A DNA stretch of 16,483 bases from SG8-4 sp964598225 (GTDB lineage: Bacteria; Planctomycetota; Phycisphaerae; Sedimentisphaerales; Anaerobacaceae). Below the pieces are notes generated by a model, which made no database searches, was not told where the DNA came from, and was given only the letters and a program-made list of their open reading frames with translations. This document shows positions 6,868 through 15,354 of this stretch, in pieces (the first letter of the stretch is position 1; each line of letters starts with the position of its first letter). The stretch is from NCBI GenBank assembly GCA_964598225.1, contig CAZRBG010000095.1:1-16483 (forward strand), in the 5' to 3' direction. The position numbers and the translations under genes are program-made.

Positions 6868-9800
6868 ATGCTTTCAACGGCCGGTATTCGTGCAAGAGCA
6901 TTTACGTTTGTTGCCTTTGCAGCTTTAGTGAATTTGACAGTGTTGGCCGCCCGGGTTCACGGAGAAAACCGAAGCGGCAATGCCGTTATCGAGAACCGCT
7001 ACCTCTCTGTTCGGTTTGCAGGCTCTCGATATGGCCCGAAACTGAAGCAAATTGAAGACAAGATTTCCGGGAGAACGTATTCGTTTGAGGATTCACAGCA
7101 GTTTGGACTGGTCGCGGTCAGACCGAAGGAGGTTCATGATTCATCGCTCGAGATCGCCTGGGAATTTCCGCAGGATATGGAATTCCAGACGGCGAAAGTC
7201 TCTGCGGACAAGGCCGAGCTGAGTGTCAGCTTCGATCATACGCTCGCAAAGGTAAATGTTTTTTACCGGCTTCGAGAAGATTCGCCGATCCTGCGAAAGA
7301 ATATTGTCTGCCGGGCCAAAGAGGGCGGCGCTTATGTGGCGGGCATCACACACTGGAGGCTCAAGCCAGCGGACCACGCCGCTATATGGCCTGCAAAGGA
7401 TACTGTAGCTCAGCCGGTCGTCGCTGCAAACGCTGGAAGCGGTTTCTTTGCCACGCTCCAATGGCCGAGGGCGGCGGCAAAAACCAGTGACGGCCACATC
7501 ACTTTGTCGTACAGGCCCGGTTTTCTGCTCGAGCCGGGACAGTCGAAGCAGGTGTCCGCAGGTTCTATTGGTCTATTTCAACGCAAGTATCCCGGACAGA
7601 GCGATCTGGATGCGGCCCGCGAAGCTTTTTTCGAGCATATGCGGCAAGTGGTTAAGCCGAACGTCCCATTTCCGATAAAATTCACCACCTGGGGACCTTG
7701 GAGGGGGCAAGCAACAGCCGAAAGAATAATGCGGGTGCTCGACGATCTCAAGTACGTGGGGACTGAGCTGCTCCATTTCGACGCCGGGTGGGAAAACCAG
7801 GACCGGCCCACAGGGATTCGCACGTATTTTGCCCGCACGCTGAGCGACGAGATATGGGATTCGTGCATGACAGAACGCATGCGCGTGCCGAACGGTTTGC
7901 TGCCGATTGTAGAAGCGGCCAAAAAGCGGGGTATGGAGCTCTCGCTCTGGTTCGATGCGTGCGGGAACGTATTCAACAAAGAATCGGAGAAATGGGCCGT
8001 CGTTGATGAAGAAGGAAAGCCGGTTTATTCAATGATGTGGAGCGACCGGAGCGAGCAGGCTCCGCGGCAGTCACTCGCGACCGAGTACGGCGACATGGTC
8101 AAAGAGAAGGTCCTTCAGGCGATGGATCGCTATGACCTCGGCGGTGTCATGTTCGATAACCAGTCTTACACGACTGATTTCGGCAAAGATCGAAAAAGTC
8201 TGGCCAACGGCTGGAATTCGGTGGATGTCCAGTTGGGCAAAATCCTGGAAATCTTCGACGAGGTCGAACGCCGCAGGCCGGGCATCTACAGGTTCTTCTG
8301 CCGGGGTTCGGCATGGCCCTGGGCGCTGGCGCACGCGACGCACATTCATGCCGGAGATCCCTTCGTCAGCCCGCAGGGGGATTATCCGGCCAGGGCTGTG
8401 GCTTTAAGCCGTCTTCGCGCCTGGCGCAGTCACTATAACAACTTCGTGCCGCCCTGGGGGATAAAAGGCGACATCGCCGGCTGGTCGGGGCAGCAGAATT
8501 CTCCCATTCCCGTGAATCTGAAAGATACGGGACGGCTCATTCCCGCCGGCGAGGGATGGACGCAGAACATGTTCATGTGCTTCGCCACCACGGCGGTTCG
8601 CGACATTCGCTTTTCTTTCGAGCAGATGCCGCAGTTCGACAAAGACATCCTGAAAGAATGGCTGGCCTGGGACAGAAAACGAACCGGCTTCATATTCAAT
8701 TGTCGTCCGGTCACGCTGGGTCACAATAGAAAGCCCAATGAGGGCCTGGACGTAATTTCGCACGTTCGCTCGGGCAAAGGCGTGGTCTACATATTCAATC
8801 GTTCCTTCGAGCTTGTCACCACCGATATAAAGCTCGATAAGAAAGCAGGATTCGAACCTTCCGAGCGCGTTTTGGCTTATATGGTCTACCCGGTGAAAGC
8901 CTCGCTGGGCCGACTCTCCTTCGGCCAGTCGTTGAAGGTGCCGGTAATAGGCAAGGACTGCGTCGTCATAGAGGTCGGCCTGGACCGACCGCGAGAAGTT
9001 CGCAATCTTTCCGAATACGAACAAATCGCCGAGACCGTCCATCGGTCTTTCCAGCCTGTGTATCGCGTTCCGGCTGAACGATTGTTTGACATCTGCAGGA
9101 ATAATTCCATCCACTTGCAGGTAGGGGATAGCCCGCGCGACAGACGAGTGGCCGGAGAAATTGTGGACGCTTTGGGTGCCGCCACCGGCGATAGAATCGA
9201 TCTGGCTCGATGGGAGAACGCTCCTGTGTCGCAAGCGGATTACAGGCTGATCATCGGCACTTCACAGGGTTTGGCCGGCCATCCGGATATAGGCGACAGG
9301 TTTGTGCAAACCTTGTACAACAAGTACATCGACTGGAACGGCCGGCTTTATTCGGCTCCGCTTGCAGTCGAATTCGAATCGAGTGGCATACCCACGATTT
9401 GCCTGATCGCTCCCAGGCCCGAGCAATTGGCTCAGCTTAACATCGACCTGACTGACAGGCTCCTCAAAGGTTATGAAGAAACCGCAGAGTTAACTCCTCC
9501 CAAGAGCGTTTCGTTCACCGTCCCGGCCAACGATCCTTTGCTCCGTTTCGAGCCGACGGTCTCTTACGTCGTTCACGCCCCGTTGCCGGACACTCTTGCG
9601 CCGGTGCGTTTTGAAATCGAAGTTGAAACCAGCGGCAAAACTGTCACTATCTGGAACGAAGAAATACCGCCTTTCTGTTGCGCTCGTGATAGAAAATGGT
9701 GGAAAGATAGAGTCGTCTCTCTAAAGCAGTTCGCCGGCCGGAAGATCAGACTCAATTTCACGGCAAAGCATGTACGCGGCCCCGGCCATCCCAACTTCTT

Positions 9801-11754
9801 ATTTGGTTACAAGCGCATTTCAGTTCTTCAGCGACCAAACAGCCGCACGCAAAGTCGGGACATGGGCGACGGCTTCGTCAATCACGGTGTGCCCGTCAGG
9901 GTCTCACGCACATGTGGCGGGGCGGTCGTACAAGATGGGCAGGGTCGGCCCAGGCTCTTGCTGGGCATACAGGAGCATCGCGGCGCCTCGGGACTGGCCA
10001 TGATCGATCCGGACACCGGACAAACAAAGTTTTACGACCTTCCATTCGAAACGAATAGAGCGCCGTTTGCTTTTCTCTATTCGAAGCGAGGTTATTATTA
10101 CATGCTCTTCGGGAGCCGTTTCATCGAGTTCGATCCGCGGACGGGAAAATACACTTTTGTCACCGAAGCGCCTGACCGTGCCATGTGGCTCACTGAAGAT
10201 GACAATGGCGTTATCTGGGCGGGGACGTTCCCGAAGGCGCATATCGTCTCGTTCGACCCTCGAACGCGAGAGTACACCGATCATGGGCCGATAAACGAAG
10301 AAAACTGGAACCAGTACCCTCGCCGTATCGCCACGGATAGCGGCGGTTGGGTGTACGCGGCTATCGGTTTTACGCGCAATCACATCATCGCGCTCGATCC
10401 GAGGACCGGCAACGTAAAGCCGATGGTGAAAGAGGAAGATCGCGTGGGCGGCGGCGTAGCCGGAAACCTCTGGCGGGGCGAAGACGGCAACGTCTACGGC
10501 CGCATGCCCGACGGCGGACCGTGGCTCCGGATGCATGCCGGGCAGGCTACCACTCTAAAAGGCGAACCGCACACCGCGCCCGTACGAGAGCTCAGCAGCA
10601 GGCAGGGCCGGGTCTTCGGCAAGCTGCCGGATGGACGTGTTATTGACCGGGTGAAGATGTCCGAGCGATGGATTCGCGTCGTCGGTCAAGACAGCAGGCC
10701 GGTTCAAGTGAGCTTCGATTACCCTTCCAGGGGTGCGCGGATTCACTCATTGGCGCGTGGTCCGGACGGGCGTCTGTGCGGCGCGACCGGGCATCCCGGG
10801 CACTTCTTTGCGTTCGATGCGCAAACTGACTCCATCTGGCAGGAACCATCGGGCGGCGGGCATATCAACGCAATGACCGTGCAGGCGGGAAAGCTCTATG
10901 GGGCCAAATACACCCAGGGCGTCCTGGTCGAGTACGAAATGAACAGGTTGGAGACGGGCGACAAGCCAGATCAGCGAGTGCTGGCTGAGGCAGGAGGCGT
11001 TCTTTTACGGCCGTTTGCCATACTTGCATTATCCGACTGCCGGCATGTGATCCAAACGGGTGCTCCGGCGTATGGCAGGACCGGCGGGGGCATGATGGTC
11101 TACGACGTGCAAACGGAACAAGCCCGCGTGTACGAACATACACAGCTTATCAAGTATCACAGCACCAAGGCCCTGGCTGAACTGCCCGATGGCAATCTCA
11201 TCGGCGGAACGACCATCCAGCCCGGCACCGGCGGAGAAGCGGTCGCCAAGGAGTGCGAACTTTACATCATGGAGTGGCCGTCGCTCGACATTGTATATCG
11301 GGAAACAATCCTGCCGGGCTCGCGAGAGATTAGAGAGTTGATAGTGGCCGAAGACGGACTGGTCTACGGCCTGGCTTGGCAAGACATCTTCTTCGTATTT
11401 GACCCGGCGTCGCGAAAACTGGTGCATTGCGAATCGATCGCGCAAAGATACGGCGGCATGGCGGGCGGACAAGCGCCGCGCGTCTGGTCGACGGGACCGG
11501 ACGGCAACATTTATGCGCTGTTTAAGAAGGCCGTCGTGCGTATCGAACCGGGCACGTTCAAGCATGAGAAGATAGCCGATACGCCGGTGGAAGTGGATAT
11601 TGGAGCGGTGCTGCTGGGCGGGCGGCTATATTTCGCCAGCGGCCCTTCACTCTGGAGTTACGAGATTCCTGAAATCGCCTCCGGACAGGGTGCAATGGAA
11701 TCGCACGCTGAAAGGTTAGTCGCCATGGCTAATGTAATGCAGGCTAATCACTAA
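6868..11754 (+). CDS. Secreted GH36-like glycosidase fused to a beta-propeller region
   Basis: 1628 aa. The ATG follows AAGGAG (6855-6860) at 7 nt. A signal peptide is present (hydrophobic about 10-27, likely cleavage near VHG|EN). Residues about 35-990 are collinear with the upstream 1015-aa protein: FTTWGPW 272-278, HFDAGW with D305, DLGGVMFD with D430, HIHAGDP with D497, GIKGDIAGW with D535, SPRDR 755-759. The barrel cores look well over half identical by eye. However, the residues after the proposed nucleophile differ (MFDNQSY here, MFDFHRY upstream), hinting at another specificity. From about residue 1000 to the end there is unrelated sequence with roughly 13 repeats of the 'xxxFDPRTGxxxx' kind (first DPDTG at 1047-1051), as in streptogramin-lyase/PQQ-like propellers. 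That is enough for two seven-bladed propellers. There is no frameshift or stop at the junction, so the fusion is real in this sequence. The propeller might bind glycan or act as a second, lyase-like catalytic unit; nothing seen here decides which. Confidence 0.8.
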   Translation: MLSTAGIRARAFTFVAFAALVNLTVLAARVHGENRSGNAVIENRYLSVRFAGSRYGPKLKQIEDKISGRTYSFEDSQQFGLVAVRPKEVHDSSLEIAWEFPQDMEFQTAKVSADKAELSVSFDHTLAKVNVFYRLREDSPILRKNIVCRAKEGGAYVAGITHWRLKPADHAAIWPAKDTVAQPVVAANAGSGFFATLQWPRAAAKTSDGHITLSYRPGFLLEPGQSKQVSAGSIGLFQRKYPGQSDLDAAREAFFEHMRQVVKPNVPFPIKFTTWGPWRGQATAERIMRVLDDLKYVGTELLHFDAGWENQDRPTGIRTYFARTLSDEIWDSCMTERMRVPNGLLPIVEAAKKRGMELSLWFDACGNVFNKESEKWAVVDEEGKPVYSMMWSDRSEQAPRQSLATEYGDMVKEKVLQAMDRYDLGGVMFDNQSYTTDFGKDRKSLANGWNSVDVQLGKILEIFDEVERRRPGIYRFFCRGSAWPWALAHATHIHAGDPFVSPQGDYPARAVALSRLRAWRSHYNNFVPPWGIKGDIAGWSGQQNSPIPVNLKDTGRLIPAGEGWTQNMFMCFATTAVRDIRFSFEQMPQFDKDILKEWLAWDRKRTGFIFNCRPVTLGHNRKPNEGLDVISHVRSGKGVVYIFNRSFELVTTDIKLDKKAGFEPSERVLAYMVYPVKASLGRLSFGQSLKVPVIGKDCVVIEVGLDRPREVRNLSEYEQIAETVHRSFQPVYRVPAERLFDICRNNSIHLQVGDSPRDRRVAGEIVDALGAATGDRIDLARWENAPVSQADYRLIIGTSQGLAGHPDIGDRFVQTLYNKYIDWNGRLYSAPLAVEFESSGIPTICLIAPRPEQLAQLNIDLTDRLLKGYEETAELTPPKSVSFTVPANDPLLRFEPTVSYVVHAPLPDTLAPVRFEIEVETSGKTVTIWNEEIPPFCCARDRKWWKDRVVSLKQFAGRKIRLNFTAKHVRGPGHPNFLFGYKRISVLQRPNSRTQSRDMGDGFVNHGVPVRVSRTCGGAVVQDGQGRPRLLLGIQEHRGASGLAMIDPDTGQTKFYDLPFETNRAPFAFLYSKRGYYYMLFGSRFIEFDPRTGKYTFVTEAPDRAMWLTEDDNGVIWAGTFPKAHIVSFDPRTREYTDHGPINEENWNQYPRRIATDSGGWVYAAIGFTRNHIIALDPRTGNVKPMVKEEDRVGGGVAGNLWRGEDGNVYGRMPDGGPWLRMHAGQATTLKGEPHTAPVRELSSRQGRVFGKLPDGRVIDRVKMSERWIRVVGQDSRPVQVSFDYPSRGARIHSLARGPDGRLCGATGHPGHFFAFDAQTDSIWQEPSGGGHINAMTVQAGKLYGAKYTQGVLVEYEMNRLETGDKPDQRVLAEAGGVLLRPFAILALSDCRHVIQTGAPAYGRTGGGMMVYDVQTEQARVYEHTQLIKYHSTKALAELPDGNLIGGTTIQPGTGGEAVAKECELYIMEWPSLDIVYRETILPGSREIRELIVAEDGLVYGLAWQDIFFVFDPASRKLVHCESIAQRYGGMAGGQAPRVWSTGPDGNIYALFKKAVVRIEPGTFKHEKIADTPVEVDIGAVLLGGRLYFASGPSLWSYEIPEIASGQGAMESHAERLVAMANVMQANH

Positions 11755-11768
11755 TTACTAATCATTAG
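11740..11768 (+). repeat. Short CTAAT-rich direct repeats with an 11-bp palindrome
   Basis: The end of the propeller-fusion gene and its 27-bp spacer contain three closely spaced CTAAT words. The last of them forms the palindrome CTAATCATTAG (11758-11768), which touches the AGGAG ribosome binding site of the next gene. It may be a remnant of a short tandem repeat. A regulatory role is not supported. Confidence 0.35.
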
Positions 11769-11781
11769 GAGAGGCATAACG

Positions 11782-14700
11782 ATGAAATGGACAAAAGTGA
11801 TCCTTATACAATTGTTTGTATGTGTCCTTTCACTCAGCACAGGCTCTGTATGGAGTACGCTTGTAAAAGCGGATGCTGCCAACAAATCTATCGATGAGGC
11901 TGTGGTTGACATAGCGGCGTTTGCCAGGAAGATGACATGGGACCCGGCTCGCCGTCAGATAAACATCGGCCGCACTGAGGAGTTTCCCGCCGAGTATGTA
12001 TTTCCGGGCAAGGAGGTCGTTGCCGATTCCGAAGGGCTGCTCGCAGTGCCGGTCTGGAATGGAGAACGAGCGTGCATTGGCCTGGAATGGCTCGAACGCA
12101 GAGACGTCAAAACAATCGAAATACAATTTCACGACAGTGAGCAAGTGCCTGAAATTGGCGAGGTGAAAGTCGAATTCTGGCACGCGCCGAGCGGGCGCGA
12201 GTCGATGTGGCAGGGCCAATGGCTGCCGCTTGACGTGACCGGCCAAAGAGCGGCTCGGAATAAACTCGTATTCGACGTTCACTTTGAGATTCAGAAAGAC
12301 GAGCCGAAACGGATCGCCTGGAAAGAATTCGAGCCTGTGCCCGGTTTCATGAAAGTACGGTCCATCTTCCAGGTAGCCGGAGCGCCAATCAAATTAAAGA
12401 ACATCTCGGCCTATTCCAGTTCGTCCTGGCAAACGATGGAAGTACTTGTAGAACAGGAGAAGTCCGTAGACAAGCCGCAGGCTGAGATCGAGATTTACAA
12501 TGGAAAGATATGGTCGAGCAGCAAGGATGAATCACAGATAAAATGCGGCTGGGATATGAGCAGTAAACTCAAGATGAAAATCTCCCACAGTCGACCGCAG
12601 CAGCATAAGTCCGATCGCACGATACTGTGGTTTCGGCTCCCTGAAACAGCGTTTGGCGTGGCCGTAGAGGATTTGATCAGTAACGGCTGTGTCTATGTAC
12701 CTCACGCCGGAGTCTTTCTGACGGACGTTTCAAATCCGGTGAGTTTGTCTGATTACCGCACCAGGATATCGGGACGTCAAACCGTGCTCGAGCGGGTGCA
12801 TGAAATGCCGGATCAGACCATGGCCGGAGCGATGGAGGTTTTCGACGATATCCAGAACTACAGCCCCACATTCATGGCCCTCGTGTGCCACAACCGCAAG
12901 TTCCAGGTCCGCCGGTCCGGCGCCATCAACTACTCCACGCTGGATTATCTTGACAGAGGGAATATGCCGAAGGATTTCCTCATCCCTCAATTCGGCGCGC
13001 ACAAGGACGAAGACTCCGCCAGGCTTATTGATGCGCAATCATTCAATCGACGCCTGGCGTATCCTCAAAGGCCCTCGCAGCAACAAAGGGAACGAGACAG
13101 AGACAAAGTCCGGCGGCGACTTCGCGGCGACTGGATGCCCATACAGGTTCTGAACGTCGAAGAGGGCGGCCTAGTTTACAACGAGTATGCGTTTGTGGCG
13201 CCGTGGAATGATTGTCCCAAACCGTTTGAGCCGGGCTGGGCGGATCAGAAGGCGGTTTGTGTTTCGGCCTTTATCATTGAGAACTTGCAGGACGAACCCG
13301 CCGATGCGAAGCTGACACTCAATCTTGTCTCATTTCAGGACAAACGCAGAGATGCGTCTCGAGTAAACGCCGACATTCGTGGCGTCGCCGACGGCGCCAT
13401 TGCGGTGAAGGATGGCAAATTAGCCAGCGTTATAAAGAATGACGACAGCAACCGGCTCGATCTACGAGTCAGCGGCGACAAAGTCGTTTTAACAGGCGTT
13501 ATCCCTGCAAAGAGCCATGCGCTGTGCACCGTATACATTCCAGGCTGGGATGTGAGTGAAGATGGGTACTCGCAATTCAACAAGAGTCCGCAACAGCTTC
13601 TCAAAGACACCGAGACCTACTGGAACGAAGTCATGGCCGACACCACTCAAATTGAAATCCCGGACAAACTGTTCGAGAACATAATAAAGGCGTCGGTAAT
13701 GTATCTTCTGGCATCAACGAGACGGACCGAGTCCGAGCAGCTTGCTCCCTGGGCCGCGGCGTGGGTCTATGGGCCGATTGAAAACGAAGCGCAGGTCGTC
13801 ATTCGGGCCATGGACTTGATGAACCGGGGCCGGTACGCCCGGCAGTGCCTGGACTATTATCTCAGTCTTTACAATGACGCAGGTGCTTTGACGACGGGGT
13901 ATACCCTGATGGGCACGGGCTGGAATCTGTGGACCGTTGCCGAGCACTATAAGCTGACGCGCGACCGAGACTGGTTCCGGAAAAATGCTCCCGAGTTCGC
14001 CAAAGCATGTGAATGGATAGTCAAACAATGCGACAAAACCAAAGCCCGGGACGCTTACGGCAACAAAGTCCCCGAATACGGCCTGTTCCCGCCGGGCGTG
14101 ACGGGGGACTGGTCGCGTTTCGGATACAGGTTCTATCTGCAGGCTCACAATCACAACGGTTTAAGCCGGATATCCGAATTGCTGACTGAGTTCGATTATC
14201 CCGGCGCTGAAAGGTTGACCGGAGAAGCTGCCGAGTACCGGCAAAACATACTGAGGGCATACAAATGGTCTCAGCAAAGGAATCCCGCTCTTGCGATGCC
14301 GGACGGCACATGGGTCCCCCCATATCCGGCGGTGGTCTACAGTTACGGCCGGGTGAGCGACATGCACCCGAGCGGCAACCGGGCCGCCGAAAGCTACGAC
14401 GTCGAGCACGGCAGCCAGCATCTCGCCGCCGCATTCGATCTTCTCGACCCGCACAGCGACGAGGTCAACTGGATGGTCAATCACCTGGAAGACGTGTGTT
14501 TCCTGTTCGACAACAGGACGCCGTGCCACGAAGGGCAGGATAACCGGCGAAGATGGTTCGACAAGGGCGGATTTTCAAAGTACCAGCCCGCTCACTCGCG
14601 AATCGTAAGAATCCATGGCTTGCGTGATGACGTCAAAGCTGTGATTCGCTCGAATTTCAACGAGATCCCCGGCGGCTTCGACAGCGAGAATCTTTCGCTA

Positions 14701-15129
14701 TGGGAGCATCCCTGCGCCACGGCGGCCTGGAACAAGACGCACACGACCGGCCGCATGGTTGCACAGTCGCGGCAGATGTTTGTAATGGAAAAAGGAAATC
14801 AACTGTGGCTTGCTCCTTTCGTGCCGAATCATTATATGAAAGATGGTCGGCAGGTATCGGTGAAGAATGCTCCGACTCACTTCGGCAGAACGAGTTACAC
14901 ACTGACGTCTTCAGTCGGACAAGGCTATATCGAGGCCGTGATCAACCCGCCTGTCCGCAATGCACCTGATGAAATCATCATCCGGCTTCGTCACCCTGAG
15001 GGCAAGACGATGCAGTCTGTATTTGTGAATGGCCGGCCGCACACGGACTACAATGCCCCAAAAGAATACGTGCTGCTGAAGCCGTCTGAAACACGTGTGA
15101 AAGTGCGTGCGGAATTCGAACACCCTTAG
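11782..15129 (+). CDS. Secreted (alpha/alpha)6-barrel glycosidase-like protein, uncharacterised
   Basis: 1115 aa. The ATG at 11782 is preceded by AGGAG about 10 nt upstream. A signal peptide is present: MKWTK, a hydrophobic stretch to about residue 19, and likely cleavage near VKA|DA or ADA|AN. The first ~620 residues are beta-rich, with no domain I can name. From about 626 (IPDKLFENIIKAS) to about 930 the sequence alternates amphipathic helices with aromatic loops. Segments such as WNLWTVAEHYKLTRDRDWF and the following FAKACEWIVKQ are typical of six-hairpin glycosidases (GH15/63/65/78/95 type). Candidate acid residues lie in YGPIENE (E667, E669) and YDVEHGSQH, but I cannot assign a general acid. 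The last ~60 residues form a beta module with 'VFVNGRPHTDY', as in the C-terminal sandwich of such enzymes. It begins 27 bp after the propeller-fusion gene, so it is probably in the same operon and acts on the same exported substrate. A GH family number is not justified. Confidence 0.72.
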   Translation: MKWTKVILIQLFVCVLSLSTGSVWSTLVKADAANKSIDEAVVDIAAFARKMTWDPARRQINIGRTEEFPAEYVFPGKEVVADSEGLLAVPVWNGERACIGLEWLERRDVKTIEIQFHDSEQVPEIGEVKVEFWHAPSGRESMWQGQWLPLDVTGQRAARNKLVFDVHFEIQKDEPKRIAWKEFEPVPGFMKVRSIFQVAGAPIKLKNISAYSSSSWQTMEVLVEQEKSVDKPQAEIEIYNGKIWSSSKDESQIKCGWDMSSKLKMKISHSRPQQHKSDRTILWFRLPETAFGVAVEDLISNGCVYVPHAGVFLTDVSNPVSLSDYRTRISGRQTVLERVHEMPDQTMAGAMEVFDDIQNYSPTFMALVCHNRKFQVRRSGAINYSTLDYLDRGNMPKDFLIPQFGAHKDEDSARLIDAQSFNRRLAYPQRPSQQQRERDRDKVRRRLRGDWMPIQVLNVEEGGLVYNEYAFVAPWNDCPKPFEPGWADQKAVCVSAFIIENLQDEPADAKLTLNLVSFQDKRRDASRVNADIRGVADGAIAVKDGKLASVIKNDDSNRLDLRVSGDKVVLTGVIPAKSHALCTVYIPGWDVSEDGYSQFNKSPQQLLKDTETYWNEVMADTTQIEIPDKLFENIIKASVMYLLASTRRTESEQLAPWAAAWVYGPIENEAQVVIRAMDLMNRGRYARQCLDYYLSLYNDAGALTTGYTLMGTGWNLWTVAEHYKLTRDRDWFRKNAPEFAKACEWIVKQCDKTKARDAYGNKVPEYGLFPPGVTGDWSRFGYRFYLQAHNHNGLSRISELLTEFDYPGAERLTGEAAEYRQNILRAYKWSQQRNPALAMPDGTWVPPYPAVVYSYGRVSDMHPSGNRAAESYDVEHGSQHLAAAFDLLDPHSDEVNWMVNHLEDVCFLFDNRTPCHEGQDNRRRWFDKGGFSKYQPAHSRIVRIHGLRDDVKAVIRSNFNEIPGGFDSENLSLWEHPCATAAWNKTHTTGRMVAQSRQMFVMEKGNQLWLAPFVPNHYMKDGRQVSVKNAPTHFGRTSYTLTSSVGQGYIEAVINPPVRNAPDEIIIRLRHPEGKTMQSVFVNGRPHTDYNAPKEYVLLKPSETRVKVRAEFEHP

Positions 15130-15147
15130 AAGGTGTGCGAGAAGTAG

Positions 15148-15292
15148 CACGGGCATCCCCTCGACAAGCTCGGGGCAGGCTCTGCCCGTGAGTCCCACGG
15201 ACGTTTCGTCCGTGCAACGTGATAAATTGCAGGGCCAAGATGGCCCTGTGACTCATGGGCAAGATGCCCATGCTACGAGAAGCCGGCTTCTC
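15148..15292. repeat. Mosaic array of five short palindromes (hairpin repeat element)
   Basis: Five perfect inverted repeats stand in a row. They are CACGGGCA/TGCCCGTG (15148-15155 with 15183-15190, enclosing CCCC 15157-15160 and GGGG 15172-15175); CACGGACG-TTT-CGTCCGTG (15196-15214); CAGGGCCA-AGA-TGGCCCTG (15230-15248); CATGGGCA-AGA-TGCCCATG (15254-15272); and GAGAAGCC/GGCTTCTC (15277-15292, no loop). Three use a 3-nt loop and an 8-bp stem. Translated, the array gives peptides such as ACPELVEG and HGQDAHAT, known as artefacts of dispersed intergenic repeats in Planctomycetota and other environmental bacteria. It separates the glycosidase genes from the exporter gene. No T-run follows any stem, so it is not an ordinary intrinsic terminator, though it could slow transcription or protect mRNA ends. 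Confidence 0.85.
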
Positions 15293-15344
15293 AAACACAC
15301 TCTTCAGAAGCAAGGACTCGAATCAGTGATGAATGGTTGATATT

Positions 15345-15349
15345 AGGAG
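15345..15349 (+). promoter_or_regulatory. Ribosome binding site deciding the exporter start at 15355
   Basis: AGGAG lies 5 nt before the ATG at 15355. The in-frame TTG at 15337 is upstream of this site, so the longer reading (six extra residues) is unlikely. Confidence 0.6.
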
Positions 15350-15354
15350 ATAAC

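Noticed and set aside
8404..9234. 276-codon minus-strand frame inside the propeller-fusion gene
   Set aside because: The opposite strand encodes conserved sequence shared with the tandem paralogue; the matching paralogue region also gives antisense frames, so this follows from codon usage.
11782..15129. Naming the 1115-aa protein an alpha-L-rhamnosidase (GH78)
   Set aside because: The helical barrel is similar in style, but the acidic signature motifs of GH78 could not be found.
15148..15292. CRISPR array or intrinsic terminator
   Set aside because: The palindromes differ from each other, there are no constant repeats with spacers, and no T-run follows any stem.
15107..15340. Small plus- and minus-strand open frames across the hairpin array (peptides with HGQDAHAT and ACPELVEG)
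   Set aside because: These are translations of the palindromic repeats and are known artefacts, not genes.
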